DNA of 64,000 nt from Bacteroidales bacterium (GCA_035647615.1 DASRND010000003.1:259135-323134), one strand, 5' to 3'; numbered from the stretch's first letter, positions 9,616 to 20,630 are shown. Numbers and translations are program-made. Notes: a model not told the origin generated them from the sequence alone.

Positions 9616-12600
9616 ATGGCAGTAACCAAAGCAACAAGGCTTAACAAAGCGGCCCGTGATTTCAATGTCTCGGTAAGGGGGATTGTGGAATTTTTAGCGA
9701 AAAAAGGTGTTGAAATTGAAGAAAATCCCAACACCAAAATTTCTGTGCAAATTTATGATCTTCTCACCCAAGAGTTTAGCAAGGAGAAATCAGTAAAAGA
9801 AGAGGCACGTAAAATAGATATCGGCAGCGTGAAACGTGAGACCATATCTTTGGAAGATCGTAAGCGTCCTAAGCCTGATTTCGACGATTACGAAGACGAT
9901 CAGGATATCATCATACGCGGAGTATCTGTAGAAATTGATGATGACTTTAAGAGAGCTGTTGAGCCTCATCACGATATGCATGCCAGGAAAAAAGAAACTC
10001 CTGCTGCTCCTGAAAAAAAGGAAGAAACTCCAAAACCGGCGCCTGCTGAAGCAATGCAGCCCGAACCTGCCAAGGAAACATCTGCGCCCGAAGGATGGCC
10101 AGGACCGTCAGCAGACGAAATGCCGCCGGTTAAAAAAAGTGAACCAGAACCACAACCTGCTTCAGAAGAACCTGTTGCTGAAAAAGCTAAACCAGCTCCG
10201 TTGCCTGAGGAGAAACCAAAGCCTGAAACCAATCCTGCCCAACCAGTGGCAGAGGTATCAGCTCCTCAAAAAACGGATACGCCTGTAGAAAAACCTTCTG
10301 CCGAAAAGAAAGCAGAAGAAGAACCGAAAGCAGAAGAAGAACCGAAAGCGGAAAAACCACTAGCAAAAGAGCCTTCCAAAAAAGCCGAAAAAGAAAAAGA
10401 AGCGGAGCAACCTTCACTCAATATTGTGGGTTCCATCGACTTGTCAACCATCAACGAGCGCACCAAGCCTGCCCGTAAAAGTGCAGCCGAAAAGCGTAAG
10501 CAGCGTGAAGACCGCAAGAAAGCAGTGCCGGCTAAGGGTGCAGAGGAGAAACCAAAAACTGCTAAAACTACAAAAGCTAAAAAATCAGAAAAGCCGGCAG
10601 AGAAAAAACCCAAAGCAGAAAAAGCTACACCCCCTACTGCTGAGCAGCAAAAACCAGTTGCCGAGAAGAAGCCTGAAGCCAAAAAGAGTGATCCGTACGA
10701 AGATAATTTCCTGAAGACAGAATTCAAAAAACTCGCCGGTCCTAATATCGTTGGTAAAATAGAGCTTCCTGTCGAGAAGAAATATGAAAGAAAAAAACCT
10801 GTAGCATCCTCTTCCGATGAAGTAAAGCCGAAGAGAAAGAAACGCAAACGCATCAAAAAAGATGGCCAGGCCACACCTACTGCCGGACAGAGCAAAACAC
10901 CAACACGCCCTGTCGACAGAGATCGCGCCAAAACCGCCAGACCGGGCAGAGGACGTAAAGCACGCACAGAACCCCGTCGTGAACTTACAGAGGAAGAAGT
11001 ACAAAAGCAAATTAAGGAAACCTTGGCTCGCCTTAGCGGGGTAGGGAAGTCGAAAGCATCAAAATATCGCAGGCAAAAGCGCGATATAATACATAAACAG
11101 CTTGAAAAAGAGGCGCAGGTTCGCGAAGAAGAAAAGAAAGTAATCACCGTTACCGAGTTTGTTACAGCCAACGAGTTGGCGTCGCTGATGAATGTGCAGG
11201 TTACCAACGTCATTTCGGTATGCATGCAGCTGGGCTTATTTGTTTCTATTAACCAGCGGCTCGATGCCGAAACCATTGGCGTGGTTGCTGAGGAATTTGG
11301 CTTTGGCGTTAAGTTCGAAAGTGCCGAAACTGTCATTAGCGATACCGAAGAGGAGATAGACGAAGAAGGCGACCTGAAATTCCGCTCACCCATTGTTACG
11401 GTAATGGGTCACGTGGATCATGGCAAGACCAAGTTGCTCGACCACATCCGGAGTGCCAACGTAATTGCTGGTGAGGCTGGTGGTATCACCCAGCATATTG
11501 GTGCTTACGAAGTGATACTTGAAAATGAGAAAAAGATCACGTTCCTCGACACGCCTGGTCACGAAGCATTTACAGCTATGCGTGCCCGCGGAGCCCAGGT
11601 TACCGACGTAGCCATCATTGTGATAGCCGCCGACGACAGCGTTATGCCACAAACCGTCGAAGCCATCAACCATGCGCAGGCTGCCGACGTTCCTATCGTT
11701 TTTGCTATTAATAAAATAGATAAGCCTACTGCCAATACTGAGCGCATCAAAGAACAGCTTTCGCAGATGAATATTCTGGTAGAAGACTGGGGCGGTAAGT
11801 TTCAAAGTCAGGAAATATCCGCCAAAGCAGGAATTAACATCGATGAGCTGCTGGAGAAAGTGCTGCTTGAAGCTGAGTTGCTCGATTTGAAAGCCAATCC
11901 GAAACGCCGTGCCAACGGAACTATCATCGAGTCGTCGCTGGATAAAGGCCGGGGATATGTGTCAAAGCTGCTGGTACAAAACGGAACGCTGAATATTGGT
12001 GATATCGTAATTGCCGGCGCGCATTATGGCCGTGTAAAAGCAATGTACAACGAACGAAACCTGCCGGTAAAAATCGCTGGTCCGTCGGTACCTGTGCTGA
12101 TGCTTGGTTTGAATGGAGCGCCACAGGCAGGCGATAGTTTTAAAGTAATGACTGATGAGCGCGATGCAAAGAATATTGCCACTAAGCGGCAGCAGCTACA
12201 GCGCGAACAGGACTTCCGGACTCAGAAACACGTTACCCTCGATGAGATCGGTCGCCGGATTGCCATTGGCGATTTTAAAGAGTTAAACATCATTGTAAAA
12301 GGTGACGTGGATGGCTCTGTAGAAGCTTTGGCAGATTCGATGCTCAAATTGTCGACACCAGAGGTGCAGGTAAATGTGATTCACAAATCGGTGGGTCAGG
12401 TTACAGAAACCGACGTAATGCTTGCCTCGGCTTCCGACGCCATTATTGTGGCCTTCCAGGTGCGTCCATCACTCGGGGCACGCCGACTGGCCGAACGAGA
12501 GCAAATCGATATTCGAAGCTACTCCATCATCTATTCAGCCATCGAAGAAATTAAAGCAGCCATCGAGGGCATGCTGGCGCCTACTATCGAAGAGAAAATT

Positions 12601-12894
12601 GTTTGCAACATTGAGGTGCGTGAGGTTTTCAAAATCACCAAAGTAGGAACCATTGCCGGATGTCTGGTGCTGGATGGAACCATCACCCGAAATACAACGG
12701 TGCGCGTGATCCGCGACGGCATTGTAATTTATACTGGCCGACTGGGCTCGCTCAAGCGTTTCAAAGACGACGTGCGCGAGGTTCAGAGCGGTTACGAATG
12801 TGGATTGAACATTGAAAATTTCAACGACATCAAGGTGGGCGATATCATCGAAGGTTTCGAAGAAGTGGAGATAGCTCGTAAACTTGATGACTAA
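9616..12894 (+). CDS. infB: Translation initiation factor IF-2
   Basis: The start is placed at ATG 9616 ([16 protein letters not shown]), because the family begins with the RLNK..RDFNVS segment and an AGGAAAA box lies about 10-15 bp upstream. The longer frame from 9559 overlaps nusA. The 1092-residue product has an N-terminal domain and a long low-complexity Lys/Pro/Glu-rich linker (roughly codons 120-480). A second IF2N domain follows, then the GTPase domain ([29 protein letters not shown]) and domains II-IV. It positions initiator tRNA on the 30S subunit. The long linker is normal for Bacteroidota. Confidence 0.96.
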   Translation: MAVTKATRLNKAARDFNVSVRGIVEFLAKKGVEIEENPNTKISVQIYDLLTQEFSKEKSVKEEARKIDIGSVKRETISLEDRKRPKPDFDDYEDDQDIIIRGVSVEIDDDFKRAVEPHHDMHARKKETPAAPEKKEETPKPAPAEAMQPEPAKETSAPEGWPGPSADEMPPVKKSEPEPQPASEEPVAEKAKPAPLPEEKPKPETNPAQPVAEVSAPQKTDTPVEKPSAEKKAEEEPKAEEEPKAEKPLAKEPSKKAEKEKEAEQPSLNIVGSIDLSTINERTKPARKSAAEKRKQREDRKKAVPAKGAEEKPKTAKTTKAKKSEKPAEKKPKAEKATPPTAEQQKPVAEKKPEAKKSDPYEDNFLKTEFKKLAGPNIVGKIELPVEKKYERKKPVASSSDEVKPKRKKRKRIKKDGQATPTAGQSKTPTRPVDRDRAKTARPGRGRKARTEPRRELTEEEVQKQIKETLARLSGVGKSKASKYRRQKRDIIHKQLEKEAQVREEEKKVITVTEFVTANELASLMNVQVTNVISVCMQLGLFVSINQRLDAETIGVVAEEFGFGVKFESAETVISDTEEEIDEEGDLKFRSPIVTVMGHVDHGKTKLLDHIRSANVIAGEAGGITQHIGAYEVILENEKKITFLDTPGHEAFTAMRARGAQVTDVAIIVIAADDSVMPQTVEAINHAQAADVPIVFAINKIDKPTANTERIKEQLSQMNILVEDWGGKFQSQEISAKAGINIDELLEKVLLEAELLDLKANPKRRANGTIIESSLDKGRGYVSKLLVQNGTLNIGDIVIAGAHYGRVKAMYNERNLPVKIAGPSVPVLMLGLNGAPQAGDSFKVMTDERDAKNIATKRQQLQREQDFRTQKHVTLDEIGRRIAIGDFKELNIIVKGDVDGSVEALADSMLKLSTPEVQVNVIHKSVGQVTETDVMLASASDAIIVAFQVRPSLGARRLAEREQIDIRSYSIIYSAIEEIKAAIEGMLAPTIEEKIVCNIEVREVFKITKVGTIAGCLVLDGTITRNTTVRVIRDGIVIYTGRLGSLKRFKDDVREVQSGYECGLNIENFNDIKVGDIIEGFEEVEIARKLDD

Positions 12895-13032
12895 CCGATA
12901 CTTTTGACTTATGTCAAATAATCGACTGTAACGCATTGTTTGACTGCTGCCAACATAGTTTTTGCTACAGTTAACAATTGACGGAAGGACTTCAAAAATT
13001 TGATCAAATATTTTTTAATATAGAAAAGTTCA

Positions 13033-13040
13033 TAAATTTG
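13033..13040 (+). promoter_or_regulatory. Candidate -7 element upstream of the 13064 gene
   Basis: TAAATTTG fits TAnnTTTG and lies 23 bp before the start codon. No TTTG occurs at the correct -33 spacing; the nearest is 30 bp upstream. Confidence 0.4.
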
Positions 13041-13063
13041 CACCTACTTTTAAAACAAGAACT

Positions 13064-13639
13064 ATGAAAATGAGAATTCTGCAAATCGTTTTGTTGCTTG
13101 GTATTGCCTACCTGGGATATCTCTTGTGGGAAACTATCCAGACACCTGTTCGCTTCAACCGCGAAAAAGATGATAGAGCCGCCTATGTGGTTCAAAATCT
13201 TAAAGACATCAGGTCAGTACAACAGATGTATCGTTCACTGAATGACACTTTTGCCAATAATCTGGATTCGCTGGTAGCATTTATGCATCGGGGTCAGATT
13301 CCGGTGGTGAAACTTACTTATGATCCCACCGACACTACCCTGACCAAAACCATCAGCGATACGCTGGGATACATCAGTGTTGAGGACTCACTCTTCGGAA
13401 GGCGAACCAATTTTGACGCAAAGACTATCAAGTATATTCCTTTTTCCAACCAGGAAGAATTTGAGATGGATGCTGGCCGGATCAATAAAGGTGGTGTAAT
13501 GGTGCCTGTTTTTATGGCCATGGCACGCAAGGAAGATTATCTGACCGGACTCGATAAAAACCTGATAAGAGCTCCAAGTGTTAAAGACCTCATCGTGGGT
13601 TCGATGACCGAACCTACCACCGACGGTAACTGGGAGTAA
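13064..13639 (+). CDS. Membrane-anchored conserved protein of unknown function
   Basis: 191 residues. One N-terminal transmembrane segment (ILQIVLLLGIAYLGYLLW), then an extracytoplasmic part with a helical stretch (VVQNLKDIRSVQQMYRSL) and a beta-rich remainder. It starts the group with the DUF3822 gene and rsmD (11 bp to the next gene), an arrangement I recognise as conserved in Bacteroidota. The helix after the anchor recalls pilin-like or type II pseudopilin folds, but that is speculation. Confidence 0.75.
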   Translation: MKMRILQIVLLLGIAYLGYLLWETIQTPVRFNREKDDRAAYVVQNLKDIRSVQQMYRSLNDTFANNLDSLVAFMHRGQIPVVKLTYDPTDTTLTKTISDTLGYISVEDSLFGRRTNFDAKTIKYIPFSNQEEFEMDAGRINKGGVMVPVFMAMARKEDYLTGLDKNLIRAPSVKDLIVGSMTEPTTDGNWE

Positions 13640-13650
13640 GCCTGCTATCC

Positions 13651-14523
13651 ATGCAAGCTAAAGCACACCAGGTACAATCGGCATTCGATAAATCTCTTCG
13701 GATTGAAGAGTCAAAGAATCAACGTTTATCCATCCAGCTTTCGCCGGATGGATTTTCTTTTTGTATCTACGACAAGCAACGCAACAAACTAACCGGATTA
13801 CAGGCTTTCGCCTTTGAGGATGTTGCAAACGATCGGGCACTCAATCTGCTCCTTACCGATCTTTTACCCACCATTCCGCATTTGCAGGCTGAATACGACA
13901 AAGTACGCATAGCTGTCGAAAATCCAAAAAGTACCTTGCTCCCGTCGGCACTATTCGACACGCAGCACATGCAGCAATATCTGGAGTTTAATCATCGGAT
14001 CGATGCAACGGAACTGGTGCTTTATGATAGGATTCCTATGCCTGACGCAGTGAATGTTTGGGCATTTTCAGAGACGATTTATCACAAGTTGCTTCAGTTT
14101 TTTCCGGCGGCTACCATTCAGCATCATGCTACAGCGCTGATCGATAGTCTGATGCTGCAGTACAAAAATCACAACGCTGGGGCATTGGTATTTCTAAATG
14201 TTCGCAAGCGATATTTCGACATTGTAGTTCTCAACAACAACAACCTGCAATTGTACAATGCTTTTCGATTTGTCACCAATGAGGATTTCGTCTATTATCT
14301 GTTGTTTGTTTTCGAGCAGCTTGGCATCAACCCGGAGCTGTGCAGAGTTGTTTTGTATGGAGATATCAAGTCGGCGACGCCTCTGTTTGTGTATTTAAAC
14401 CAGTACCTCCGGCACTTGCAGGTGGGGCGGCGCAACGCTGCTCTGCAATTTAGCTACGTGTTCGACGACATTCCTGAACAGGATTTTTATAATCTGATAC
14501 ATTTGCAACAATGCGAATTATAG
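13651..14523 (+). CDS. DUF3822 family protein
   Basis: A 290-residue protein with the DUF3822 layout: an N-terminal region reading LSIQLSPDGFSFCIYD, a central TALIDSLMLQYKN, and a later LYGDIKSATPLFVYL. The family resembles actin/ASKHA-fold ATPases, but its function is not established. Its 3' end overlaps the start of rsmD by 13 bp, which points to translational coupling. Confidence 0.8.
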   Translation: MQAKAHQVQSAFDKSLRIEESKNQRLSIQLSPDGFSFCIYDKQRNKLTGLQAFAFEDVANDRALNLLLTDLLPTIPHLQAEYDKVRIAVENPKSTLLPSALFDTQHMQQYLEFNHRIDATELVLYDRIPMPDAVNVWAFSETIYHKLLQFFPAATIQHHATALIDSLMLQYKNHNAGALVFLNVRKRYFDIVVLNNNNLQLYNAFRFVTNEDFVYYLLFVFEQLGINPELCRVVLYGDIKSATPLFVYLNQYLRHLQVGRRNAALQFSYVFDDIPEQDFYNLIHLQQCEL

Positions 14524-15050
14524 GCGGAACACACAAAGGCCGTCGCATTACGCCACCGCCACGATTACCGGTGCGTCCCACCACCGATCTTGCCAAAGAG
14601 AGTTTATTCAATATCCTGAACAACCTCATCGACTTTGAAGATTTGCGGGTATTGGATTTATTTGCCGGCACAGGCAACATTACATTTGAATTTGCCTCGC
14701 GACAAGCTGCCGTGGTTGATAGTGTAGATATTAATTTCAAATGCCTGGAGTTTATCCGCGCGACGGCCAAAGAGCTGCAGTTTGGTAATATCCGTACCTT
14801 TCGGGCCGACGTATTCAAATTCATCAAACGTCCGCCAGCACAGCCTTACGATCTGATTTTTTCGGATGCCCCCTACGAGCTTGAGCAAATAGCCGGGCTT
14901 CCGGAAATTGTTTATGGGCTGGGTTGGCTAAAAAAAGATGCCTGGCTCATCATCGAACATCCACGTTCGATCGACTTCACCAGGCAACAATATTTTGATC
15001 ACCAACGTAATTACGGAAAAGTAAACTTTTCTTTTTTCAGGCAGTCTTAA
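14511..15050 (+). CDS. rsmD: 16S rRNA (guanine(966)-N2)-methyltransferase RsmD
   Basis: A 179-residue RsmD-type methyltransferase. It starts MRIIGGTHKGRRI, carries RPTTDLAKESLFNIL, and has the SAM-binding motif VLDLFAGTGNITFE. The catalytic motif IV reads SDAPYEL rather than the usual DPPY/NPPY. It methylates G966 of 16S rRNA using SAM. The end overlaps the convergent DUF2795 gene by 4 bp. Confidence 0.9.
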   Translation: MRIIGGTHKGRRITPPPRLPVRPTTDLAKESLFNILNNLIDFEDLRVLDLFAGTGNITFEFASRQAAVVDSVDINFKCLEFIRATAKELQFGNIRTFRADVFKFIKRPPAQPYDLIFSDAPYELEQIAGLPEIVYGLGWLKKDAWLIIEHPRSIDFTRQQYFDHQRNYGKVNFSFFRQS

Positions 15051-15268
15051 TACTCGTCTTCGTGGAAAAAGAAATCGTCCTTGGTGGGATAATCGGGCCA
15101 AATGTCTTCGATGCGTTCATACACTTCCCCTTCGTCTTCAATCTCACTGAGATTTTCGATCACCTCTTGTGGTGCTCCGGATCTAACGGCAAAGTCAATC
15201 AATTCATCCTTGGTAGCTGGCCAGGGGGCATCTTCAAGTTTTGAAGCTAATTCTAGAGTCCAATACAT
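15047..15268 (-). CDS. DUF2795 domain-containing protein
   Basis: A small acidic 73-residue protein with the DUF2795 pattern: LEDAPWPATKDELIDFAVRSG followed by QEVIENL and a Glu/Asp-rich tail ending in FFFHEDEY. Function unknown; it is common as a single small gene in Bacteroidota. Confidence 0.82.
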   Translation of the reverse strand: MYWTLELASKLEDAPWPATKDELIDFAVRSGAPQEVIENLSEIEDEGEVYERIEDIWPDYPTKDDFFFHEDEY

Positions 15269-15355
15269 AGCTTGATAATCAGTTTTTTAATAATTTGTGC
15301 AAATGTAAATTTTTTCATGCTTAACGCCATGAAGAAAGATATTATTATAGCATAG

Positions 15356-15919
15356 CTACAACCTTGCTTTCCAGACGTTTTCTGTGGCACCAAAATCAGC
15401 AGTGAGCTTACGTGCCAGTACAAAAAGGTAATCCGACAAGCGATTGAGATATTTAATCACAAGCTCGTCAACAGGAGCATTGGCAGCCAGTCGCAGCGTA
15501 ATGCGTTCAGCACGGCGGCATACCGTTCGGGCAATGTGGCAATACGAAACTGCCGGATGACCACCGGGCAGGATAAAGTTTTGAAGCGGCGCCAGGTGTT
15601 CGTTCATCGCGTCAATCTCAGTTTCGAGCAGGGTGATATCTTCCTCGTGAAGCTGCGGCAGCTTATTTCGTCCGGGCTTTTCAATATCCTGAGCAAGCAA
15701 CGATTCAGCGGTGAAAACCCGATCCTGAATCTCCACCAAAGTGGTGCGCGTGTGCTCATCAACAGCCTGATCACGGATGATACCCAGAAAAGCATTCAGC
15801 TCGTCAAGGGTTCCGTAGGCTTCGATGCGCTCGTGATATTTAGGAACACGCGTCCCGCCGATGAGCGATGTCTCGCCTTTGTCGCCGGTTTTGGTATAAA
15901 TTTTAAATTCAGAAGCCAT
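15356..15919 (-). CDS. Cob(I)yrinic acid a,c-diamide adenosyltransferase (PduO-type)
   Basis: A 187-residue PduO-type ATP:cob(I)alamin adenosyltransferase, which makes adenosylcobalamin from ATP and reduced corrinoid. Signatures are YTKTGDKGETSLIGG, the ATP-binding RIEAYGTLDELNA, and the C-terminal RTVCRRAERI with YLNRLSDYLFVLAR. It lies 11 bp downstream of the ABC ATPase gene, so both are probably on one minus-strand transcript, without a clear functional link. Confidence 0.92.
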   Translation of the reverse strand: MASEFKIYTKTGDKGETSLIGGTRVPKYHERIEAYGTLDELNAFLGIIRDQAVDEHTRTTLVEIQDRVFTAESLLAQDIEKPGRNKLPQLHEEDITLLETEIDAMNEHLAPLQNFILPGGHPAVSYCHIARTVCRRAERITLRLAANAPVDELVIKYLNRLSDYLFVLARKLTADFGATENVWKARL

Positions 15920-15930
15920 ATTCTTACAAT

Positions 15931-16665
15931 TTATGCTTTGGCAGCGAGATGATAATCGGCCATGGTCATCAGGTTTTTATTAATCTCATCTGAAGCTACT
16001 TCGCCATCGCGCAAGCGGATGATGCGATGCGCGTGCCGTGCAATATCTTCTTCGTGCGTAACGATGATCACTGTGTTGCCAAGTTTATGAATCTCCTCGA
16101 AAAGACCCATCATTTCGATGGAAGTTTTACTGTCGAGGTTACCGGTAGGCTCGTCGGCCAAAATGATCGACGGTTTGTTAACCAGCGCCCTGGCCACGGC
16201 TACCCGTTGCCGTTGTCCGCCCGATAGTTCATTGGGCTTGTGATGCACGCGATCGCTTAGCTGAACACTTTCGAGCACCTCAAGCGCCCGCTCATAGCGT
16301 TTTGCCTTGCTCACTCCTGCATAAACCAAAGGCAGCGTTACATTTTCGAGCGCCGTCTGTCGTGGCAACAAATTGAAAGTCTGAAAAATAAACCCGATTT
16401 CCTTGTTGCGAATTTCCGCCAGCCGGTTGTCGTCCATCTTGCTCACATCTTTGTCGTTAAGAAAATACTGCCCGCTGGTGGGCGTATCGAGGCATCCCAG
16501 GATGTTCATCAGCGTCGATTTACCGGAGCCTGAAGCGCCCATGAGCGCCACATACTCGTTTGTGTAGACGTTTAGTGTAATGGTGCGCAGGGCTTTTACT
16601 ACCTGTGTTCCTACTTTGTAAAACTTCCTGATGTCGATAAGCTTTATAATTTCACGCTTTTCCAT
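15931..16665 (-). CDS. ABC transporter ATP-binding protein (MacB/LolD type)
   Basis: A 244-residue ATPase with Walker [10 protein letters not shown], signature [15 protein letters not shown], Walker [13 protein letters not shown] and the H-loop VTHEED. The N-terminal [13 protein letters not shown] and close spacing of motifs match the LolD/MacB family, which drives extrusion or lipoprotein release rather than import. No permease gene is adjacent, so the partner is encoded elsewhere. Confidence 0.9.
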   Translation of the reverse strand: MEKREIIKLIDIRKFYKVGTQVVKALRTITLNVYTNEYVALMGASGSGKSTLMNILGCLDTPTSGQYFLNDKDVSKMDDNRLAEIRNKEIGFIFQTFNLLPRQTALENVTLPLVYAGVSKAKRYERALEVLESVQLSDRVHHKPNELSGGQRQRVAVARALVNKPSIILADEPTGNLDSKTSIEMMGLFEEIHKLGNTVIIVTHEEDIARHAHRIIRLRDGEVASDEINKNLMTMADYHLAAKA

Positions 16666-16843
16666 GTGATGATGAGTGTTGCAGATGGATTCTCTTTTTG
16701 AATGATTCCCTACCCAGAAGATAACAAAAGAATTGTGTTAACACAAAAGAAAAACGAATATTGCTTTAAATCAATTTTTCCTTGTTCGTTGGTTAACACA
16801 AGATGATACGAAAAGTTTTTGAAACGTTAGGCGGGTGTCAACT

Positions 16844-17293
16844 TTAGTAGGCTTCTTTAATTTTCGTCAGTGCGGTGTCCACTAACTCCCAGTCCTGGTA
16901 GCGTTTTACAAACTTCACCTCGATAAAGTATTTGGTTTTGCCATCGTTATACACCAGCTCATAAAAAGCGATGTTTTCGTCGGGTTCGCGGATACGCAGC
17001 AGATCGAGGGTGTAGTCGACATCATGAAAAACAACGGCTCCTTCGTTCCATAGATACACATCGCCATTTTTATTTTCTAATGATTCCATCTGATGATATT
17101 GGTCGTAGCATCCAAGATTGATGTAATAAACGCGCCGGTGGTCCTGATCTTCGACAAGATATTTTTCCTGAACAACTTTGGTTTCGGTGATGGCGATGAT
17201 ATGTTTCTGAAAAGTTTCGGCAGGAATCTCCTGCGAAACGGCAGACACCGCGCCTGCCAAAAATATTATTAAAAGGATTTGTTTTAGCTTCAT
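16844..17293 (-). CDS. Secreted protein of unknown function
   Basis: 149 residues with a signal peptide (LKQILLIIFLAGAVSAVSQ). The mature part is beta-rich and acidic, with YYINLGCYDQYHQ and WNEGAVVFHDVDY. I do not recognise a family. It follows the 17324-18652 porin gene by 30 bp on the same strand and may be its partner. Confidence 0.65.
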   Translation of the reverse strand: MKLKQILLIIFLAGAVSAVSQEIPAETFQKHIIAITETKVVQEKYLVEDQDHRRVYYINLGCYDQYHQMESLENKNGDVYLWNEGAVVFHDVDYTLDLLRIREPDENIAFYELVYNDGKTKYFIEVKFVKRYQDWELVDTALTKIKEAY

Positions 17294-17323
17294 TTATTTT
17301 TTTGTTGGCGAAAGTAGTCCTTT

Positions 17324-18652
17324 CTATAAAGTCAACTGTAATCCTACCACAATTCCATAAGTATGGACTCCCTGCTCGCAGGGTGTGTATCCTGCCGGAT
17401 AGGGCTGATTAGGAAGGCTTCCGCTGATAAAGTTGAGCGGCACATAGCCATCTGTGAAAAAGTATTCGACAAAGATTTTCGACGACTCTTTGATCAAAGC
17501 GGATGCACCGAATACGGTTTGGTTTTGACGTTCCCAGGGTGAACCATCTGCACCTGCTACCAGATTGCTAAATTCTCCTGAAACGGAATATTGAATATCG
17601 CCTTTGAGGTTAAAACTATATTTCGCTCCCACGTCCATCGACGACACTTTAATAGGCTCATAGATATCAAGTGGAGGAGAAGGGTTGTAGGTACCTTTCC
17701 AAACTTTTAGCGTTTGCGAATAGCTACCTTTAACGATGAGCCGTTCTGCCACTTCCAGTTGCGCATAGCCGGTCACTGCAGGGTTGCATTCGTCGCACTC
17801 AGCAAAATGGGTAACCGGAAAATCCTGACAATAGGCACTTCCATGCATGTAAGAGCCGCCTAGTTTGAACCCAACTTGTTTGCTGATGGGGATTGTGTAA
17901 TTAAGATCGGCTGTAAAGTTATTGATAAGCGAAGGAACGCTGGTAGAGTCGGCTACCGGAGTGTGTAATGCTCTAAATTGAGCACCTCCCTGCACAGCCA
18001 TGAATGTTGCATTAAGATTCCACTTGCTAAAGCCGACCAGCGCTCCAAAACCCAGCCCACCGAACGCATGCCACGTAGTGGAATTGGTAAACGGACTAAC
18101 GCTACCGGTTTGCCCGAAAGGAGCATCCATCTTACCTAAAGCACCATAAACCGGAAAACGATTCGGGTTCCCAATCAAAACAAACCCTTTTGAAAGTTGT
18201 ATTTGGTTACGTCCCAAACTGGTGATGGTGCCTTCGCCAAAACTTTGTGAAGGGTTGTAAAGTATCTCGGCATGCAAAGCCAACCAATCGTTGATAGCTC
18301 CGGTAAGACCAAGCTGTAAAGAATGAATCACTGCCTCGCTCACTTCCTTACCAATCTGGTTTTGTGAACCAGGATGACGCATCAGGTAGGCAAACTTGGA
18401 ATCTGTGTTGGATTTTTGATAATCTAAAAGAGAAATTAATGATGCACCTATCACTAATTGTCCGTTTTTTAGTTGGCCGGATTTGCGCTCTTCCAAAAGT
18501 ATCTGCACTTTTTGGGTATTCATGGTGGGCTCCAGCATGCGGTACATCAACCGGGAATTGGTTGTTACAGGGCTTGCTTTTTTGAGGGTATCCTGGCCGT
18601 GGGCCATCAATCCACCCATAATAAATAATGAAAGGAGTAGTATTTTATACAT
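17324..18652 (-). CDS. Outer-membrane porin-like beta-barrel protein
   Basis: 442 residues with a signal peptide (LLLSLFIMGGLMAHGQ). A short helical stretch near residues 45-60 is followed by amphipathic beta strands and a terminal GLQLTL strand. Segments such as NPNRFPVYGALGKMDAPFG resemble the LbtU/DUF3573 siderophore-porin group, but this is recall rather than a search result. Two cysteine-bearing loops (ECDECNP, CEQG) occur. The substrate is unknown. Confidence 0.65.
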   Translation of the reverse strand: MYKILLLSLFIMGGLMAHGQDTLKKASPVTTNSRLMYRMLEPTMNTQKVQILLEERKSGQLKNGQLVIGASLISLLDYQKSNTDSKFAYLMRHPGSQNQIGKEVSEAVIHSLQLGLTGAINDWLALHAEILYNPSQSFGEGTITSLGRNQIQLSKGFVLIGNPNRFPVYGALGKMDAPFGQTGSVSPFTNSTTWHAFGGLGFGALVGFSKWNLNATFMAVQGGAQFRALHTPVADSTSVPSLINNFTADLNYTIPISKQVGFKLGGSYMHGSAYCQDFPVTHFAECDECNPAVTGYAQLEVAERLIVKGSYSQTLKVWKGTYNPSPPLDIYEPIKVSSMDVGAKYSFNLKGDIQYSVSGEFSNLVAGADGSPWERQNQTVFGASALIKESSKIFVEYFFTDGYVPLNFISGSLPNQPYPAGYTPCEQGVHTYGIVVGLQLTL

Positions 18653-19088
18653 GTTTGTTTTTGGTTTTATCAGTAGTACTAATGCCTTGTATTACTAAAT
18701 GTTCAAATCGACGTTTTTTCCAAATGCTATGTCTTCAGTGTGGCACTATTACTAAGAAATTACAAAGCCAATTTCAAAAAGTATTTCAATTAAAAGCAAC
18801 GTAAAAGGAGTCTGCGATCGAGTTTTAAGGATATTGGAGGTACGAAACTAGGTGAACGTAAAATCGGGGGCAATGGGTACGAGTAAAAAAGTTAATTAAT
18901 TGTTAATAATTTCTTCGCAAGAACAGCGATAATTAAGAAACGGCTTTCGACAATACCATCAACAACCTAAAAGATGATTTTGCCATCTTTAGCCCGGAAT
19001 GAGTGGTGGAAGAGAAGAAAAAGGATAGAATTTAAATTTTCCTGATTCGTAATAAATGTGATAACTTCATTTCCTTAAAATGCTGCGA
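18653..19088. other. Intergenic stretch without a supported gene
   Basis: It lies between the porin start and the yifB stop. It is AT-rich with a small hairpin (AAGATG...CATCTT near 18971-18988). I see no consensus promoter with both boxes and no open frame of note. Confidence 0.5.
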
Positions 19089-20630
19089 TCATTTTCCCCA
19101 GCTTTCGCGGTCGAGGCTGCGGTAGTGGATGGCTTCGGCCAGATGCTCGGAAAGGATGTCGGTGCTACCCTCGAGGTCGGCGATAGTACGCGACACCTTG
19201 AGGATGCGGTCGTAGGCGCGTGCCGAGAGGCTGAGTTTTTCCATGGCATTTTTCAGCATCAGCTGTCCGGTGCTGTCTATTTTACAAACTTCGTGCAATA
19301 GCTTGCTGGTCATCTGTGCGTTGCAGTGGATGTTTTTCTTCCCTTCATAGCGCTGTTCCTGTATCTTGCGTGCCTTTACCACGCGCTCCCGCACAACAGC
19401 ACTTTTCTCGCCGTTGCGTGCTTCCGACAATTCTTTGAAAGGAACCGGCACCACCTCCACGTGGATGTCGATGCGGTCGAGCAGCGGTCCGGAGATTTTG
19501 TTGAGATATTTCTGCACCACGCCGGCACCACACATACATTGTATGGTGGGATGGTTGTAGTAGCCGCACGGACAGGGATTCATGGCGGCTACCAGCATGA
19601 AGCTGGCCGGATATTCCACCGAAAGCCTTGCGCGTGAAATCGTCACCACACGGTCTTCAATAGGCTGGCGAAGGACTTCCAGCACCGTGCGCTTAAACTC
19701 CGGCAGCTCGTCGAGAAATAAAACGCCATTGTGCGCCAGCGATATTTCGCCCGGCTGCGGATTGCTGCCACCGCCTACCAGCGCCACATCGCTGATGGTA
19801 TGATGCGGCGAGCGAAACGGGCGCACTGCGATGAGTGACGTATTGCGGCTCATCCGCCCCGCCACCGAATGTATTTTTGTGGTTTCCAACGCCTCGTGCA
19901 GATTGAGCGGTGGAAGTATCGACGGAAGCCGCTTGGCAAGCATCGTTTTGCCCGATCCCGGCGGACCGATAAGAATCACGTTGTGGCCCCCGGCAGCAGC
20001 GATCTCCAGAGCACGTTTGATGTTTTCCTGCCCTTTTACATCCATAAAGTCAAACTCATACTCGTTGAGGCTGGCATAAAACTCATCGCGTGTATTGATG
20101 ATGGTTTGCTCAGGTTTTGTTTCGCCATTAAAAAAATCGATGACTTCCTTGATGTTTTCCACACCATATACTTTTATGTCGCCGACGATTGCAGCTTCGC
20201 GGGCATTTTGCTTAGGCAGGATAAATCCTTCGAAACCTTTTTTGCGTGCTTCGATGGCGATGGGCAGGGCGCCGCGAATGGGCTGCAATCCACCGTCGAG
20301 CGAAAGCTCGCCCATGATGATGTAGCGGTCGATATCTTTGGAGCCAATCTGGTCGGAAGCGGCCAGGATGCCGGTTGCAATTGTCAGATCGTAGGCGGAA
20401 CCTTCCTTGCGGATGTCGGCAGGCGCCATGTTTATCACAATCTTTTTGCCGGGCAGCCGGTAGCCGATGTAGCTCAACGCCGACTCGATGCGCTGCTGGC
20501 TCTCCTTCACGGCGCTGTCGGGCAGTCCCACCATGAAAAAATTAACACCTGTATCTACATTTACCTCCACGGTGATAGTGATGGCATCGACGCCCTGGAT
20601 GGCACTTCCGTAAGTTTTTACAAGCTTCAT
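19089..20630 (-). CDS. YifB family Mg-chelatase-like AAA ATPase
   Basis: Start chosen at 20630 (MKLVKTYGSAIQGVDA), the normal YifB/ComM beginning; the 12 extra upstream codons have no family match. The 513-residue protein has an N-terminal ChlI-like domain with VGLPDSAVKES, Walker A GPPGSGKTMLAKRL, Walker B LFLDELPEF, the MNPCPCGYY zinc-type motif, and a C-terminal helical domain. ComM/YifB is a helicase-like ATPase acting in natural transformation in some species. The role here is not shown by the sequence. Confidence 0.93.
   Translation of the reverse strand: MKLVKTYGSAIQGVDAITITVEVNVDTGVNFFMVGLPDSAVKESQQRIESALSYIGYRLPGKKIVINMAPADIRKEGSAYDLTIATGILAASDQIGSKDIDRYIIMGELSLDGGLQPIRGALPIAIEARKKGFEGFILPKQNAREAAIVGDIKVYGVENIKEVIDFFNGETKPEQTIINTRDEFYASLNEYEFDFMDVKGQENIKRALEIAAAGGHNVILIGPPGSGKTMLAKRLPSILPPLNLHEALETTKIHSVAGRMSRNTSLIAVRPFRSPHHTISDVALVGGGSNPQPGEISLAHNGVLFLDELPEFKRTVLEVLRQPIEDRVVTISRARLSVEYPASFMLVAAMNPCPCGYYNHPTIQCMCGAGVVQKYLNKISGPLLDRIDIHVEVVPVPFKELSEARNGEKSAVVRERVVKARKIQEQRYEGKKNIHCNAQMTSKLLHEVCKIDSTGQLMLKNAMEKLSLSARAYDRILKVSRTIADLEGSTDILSEHLAEAIHYRSLDRESWGK

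Noticed and set aside
10266..11393. A 375-codon minus-strand frame opposite infB
   Set aside because: It is the antisense of the Lys/Pro/Glu-rich IF-2 linker, where biased codons remove stops on the other strand. Its product is Ser/Phe low-complexity with no family features.
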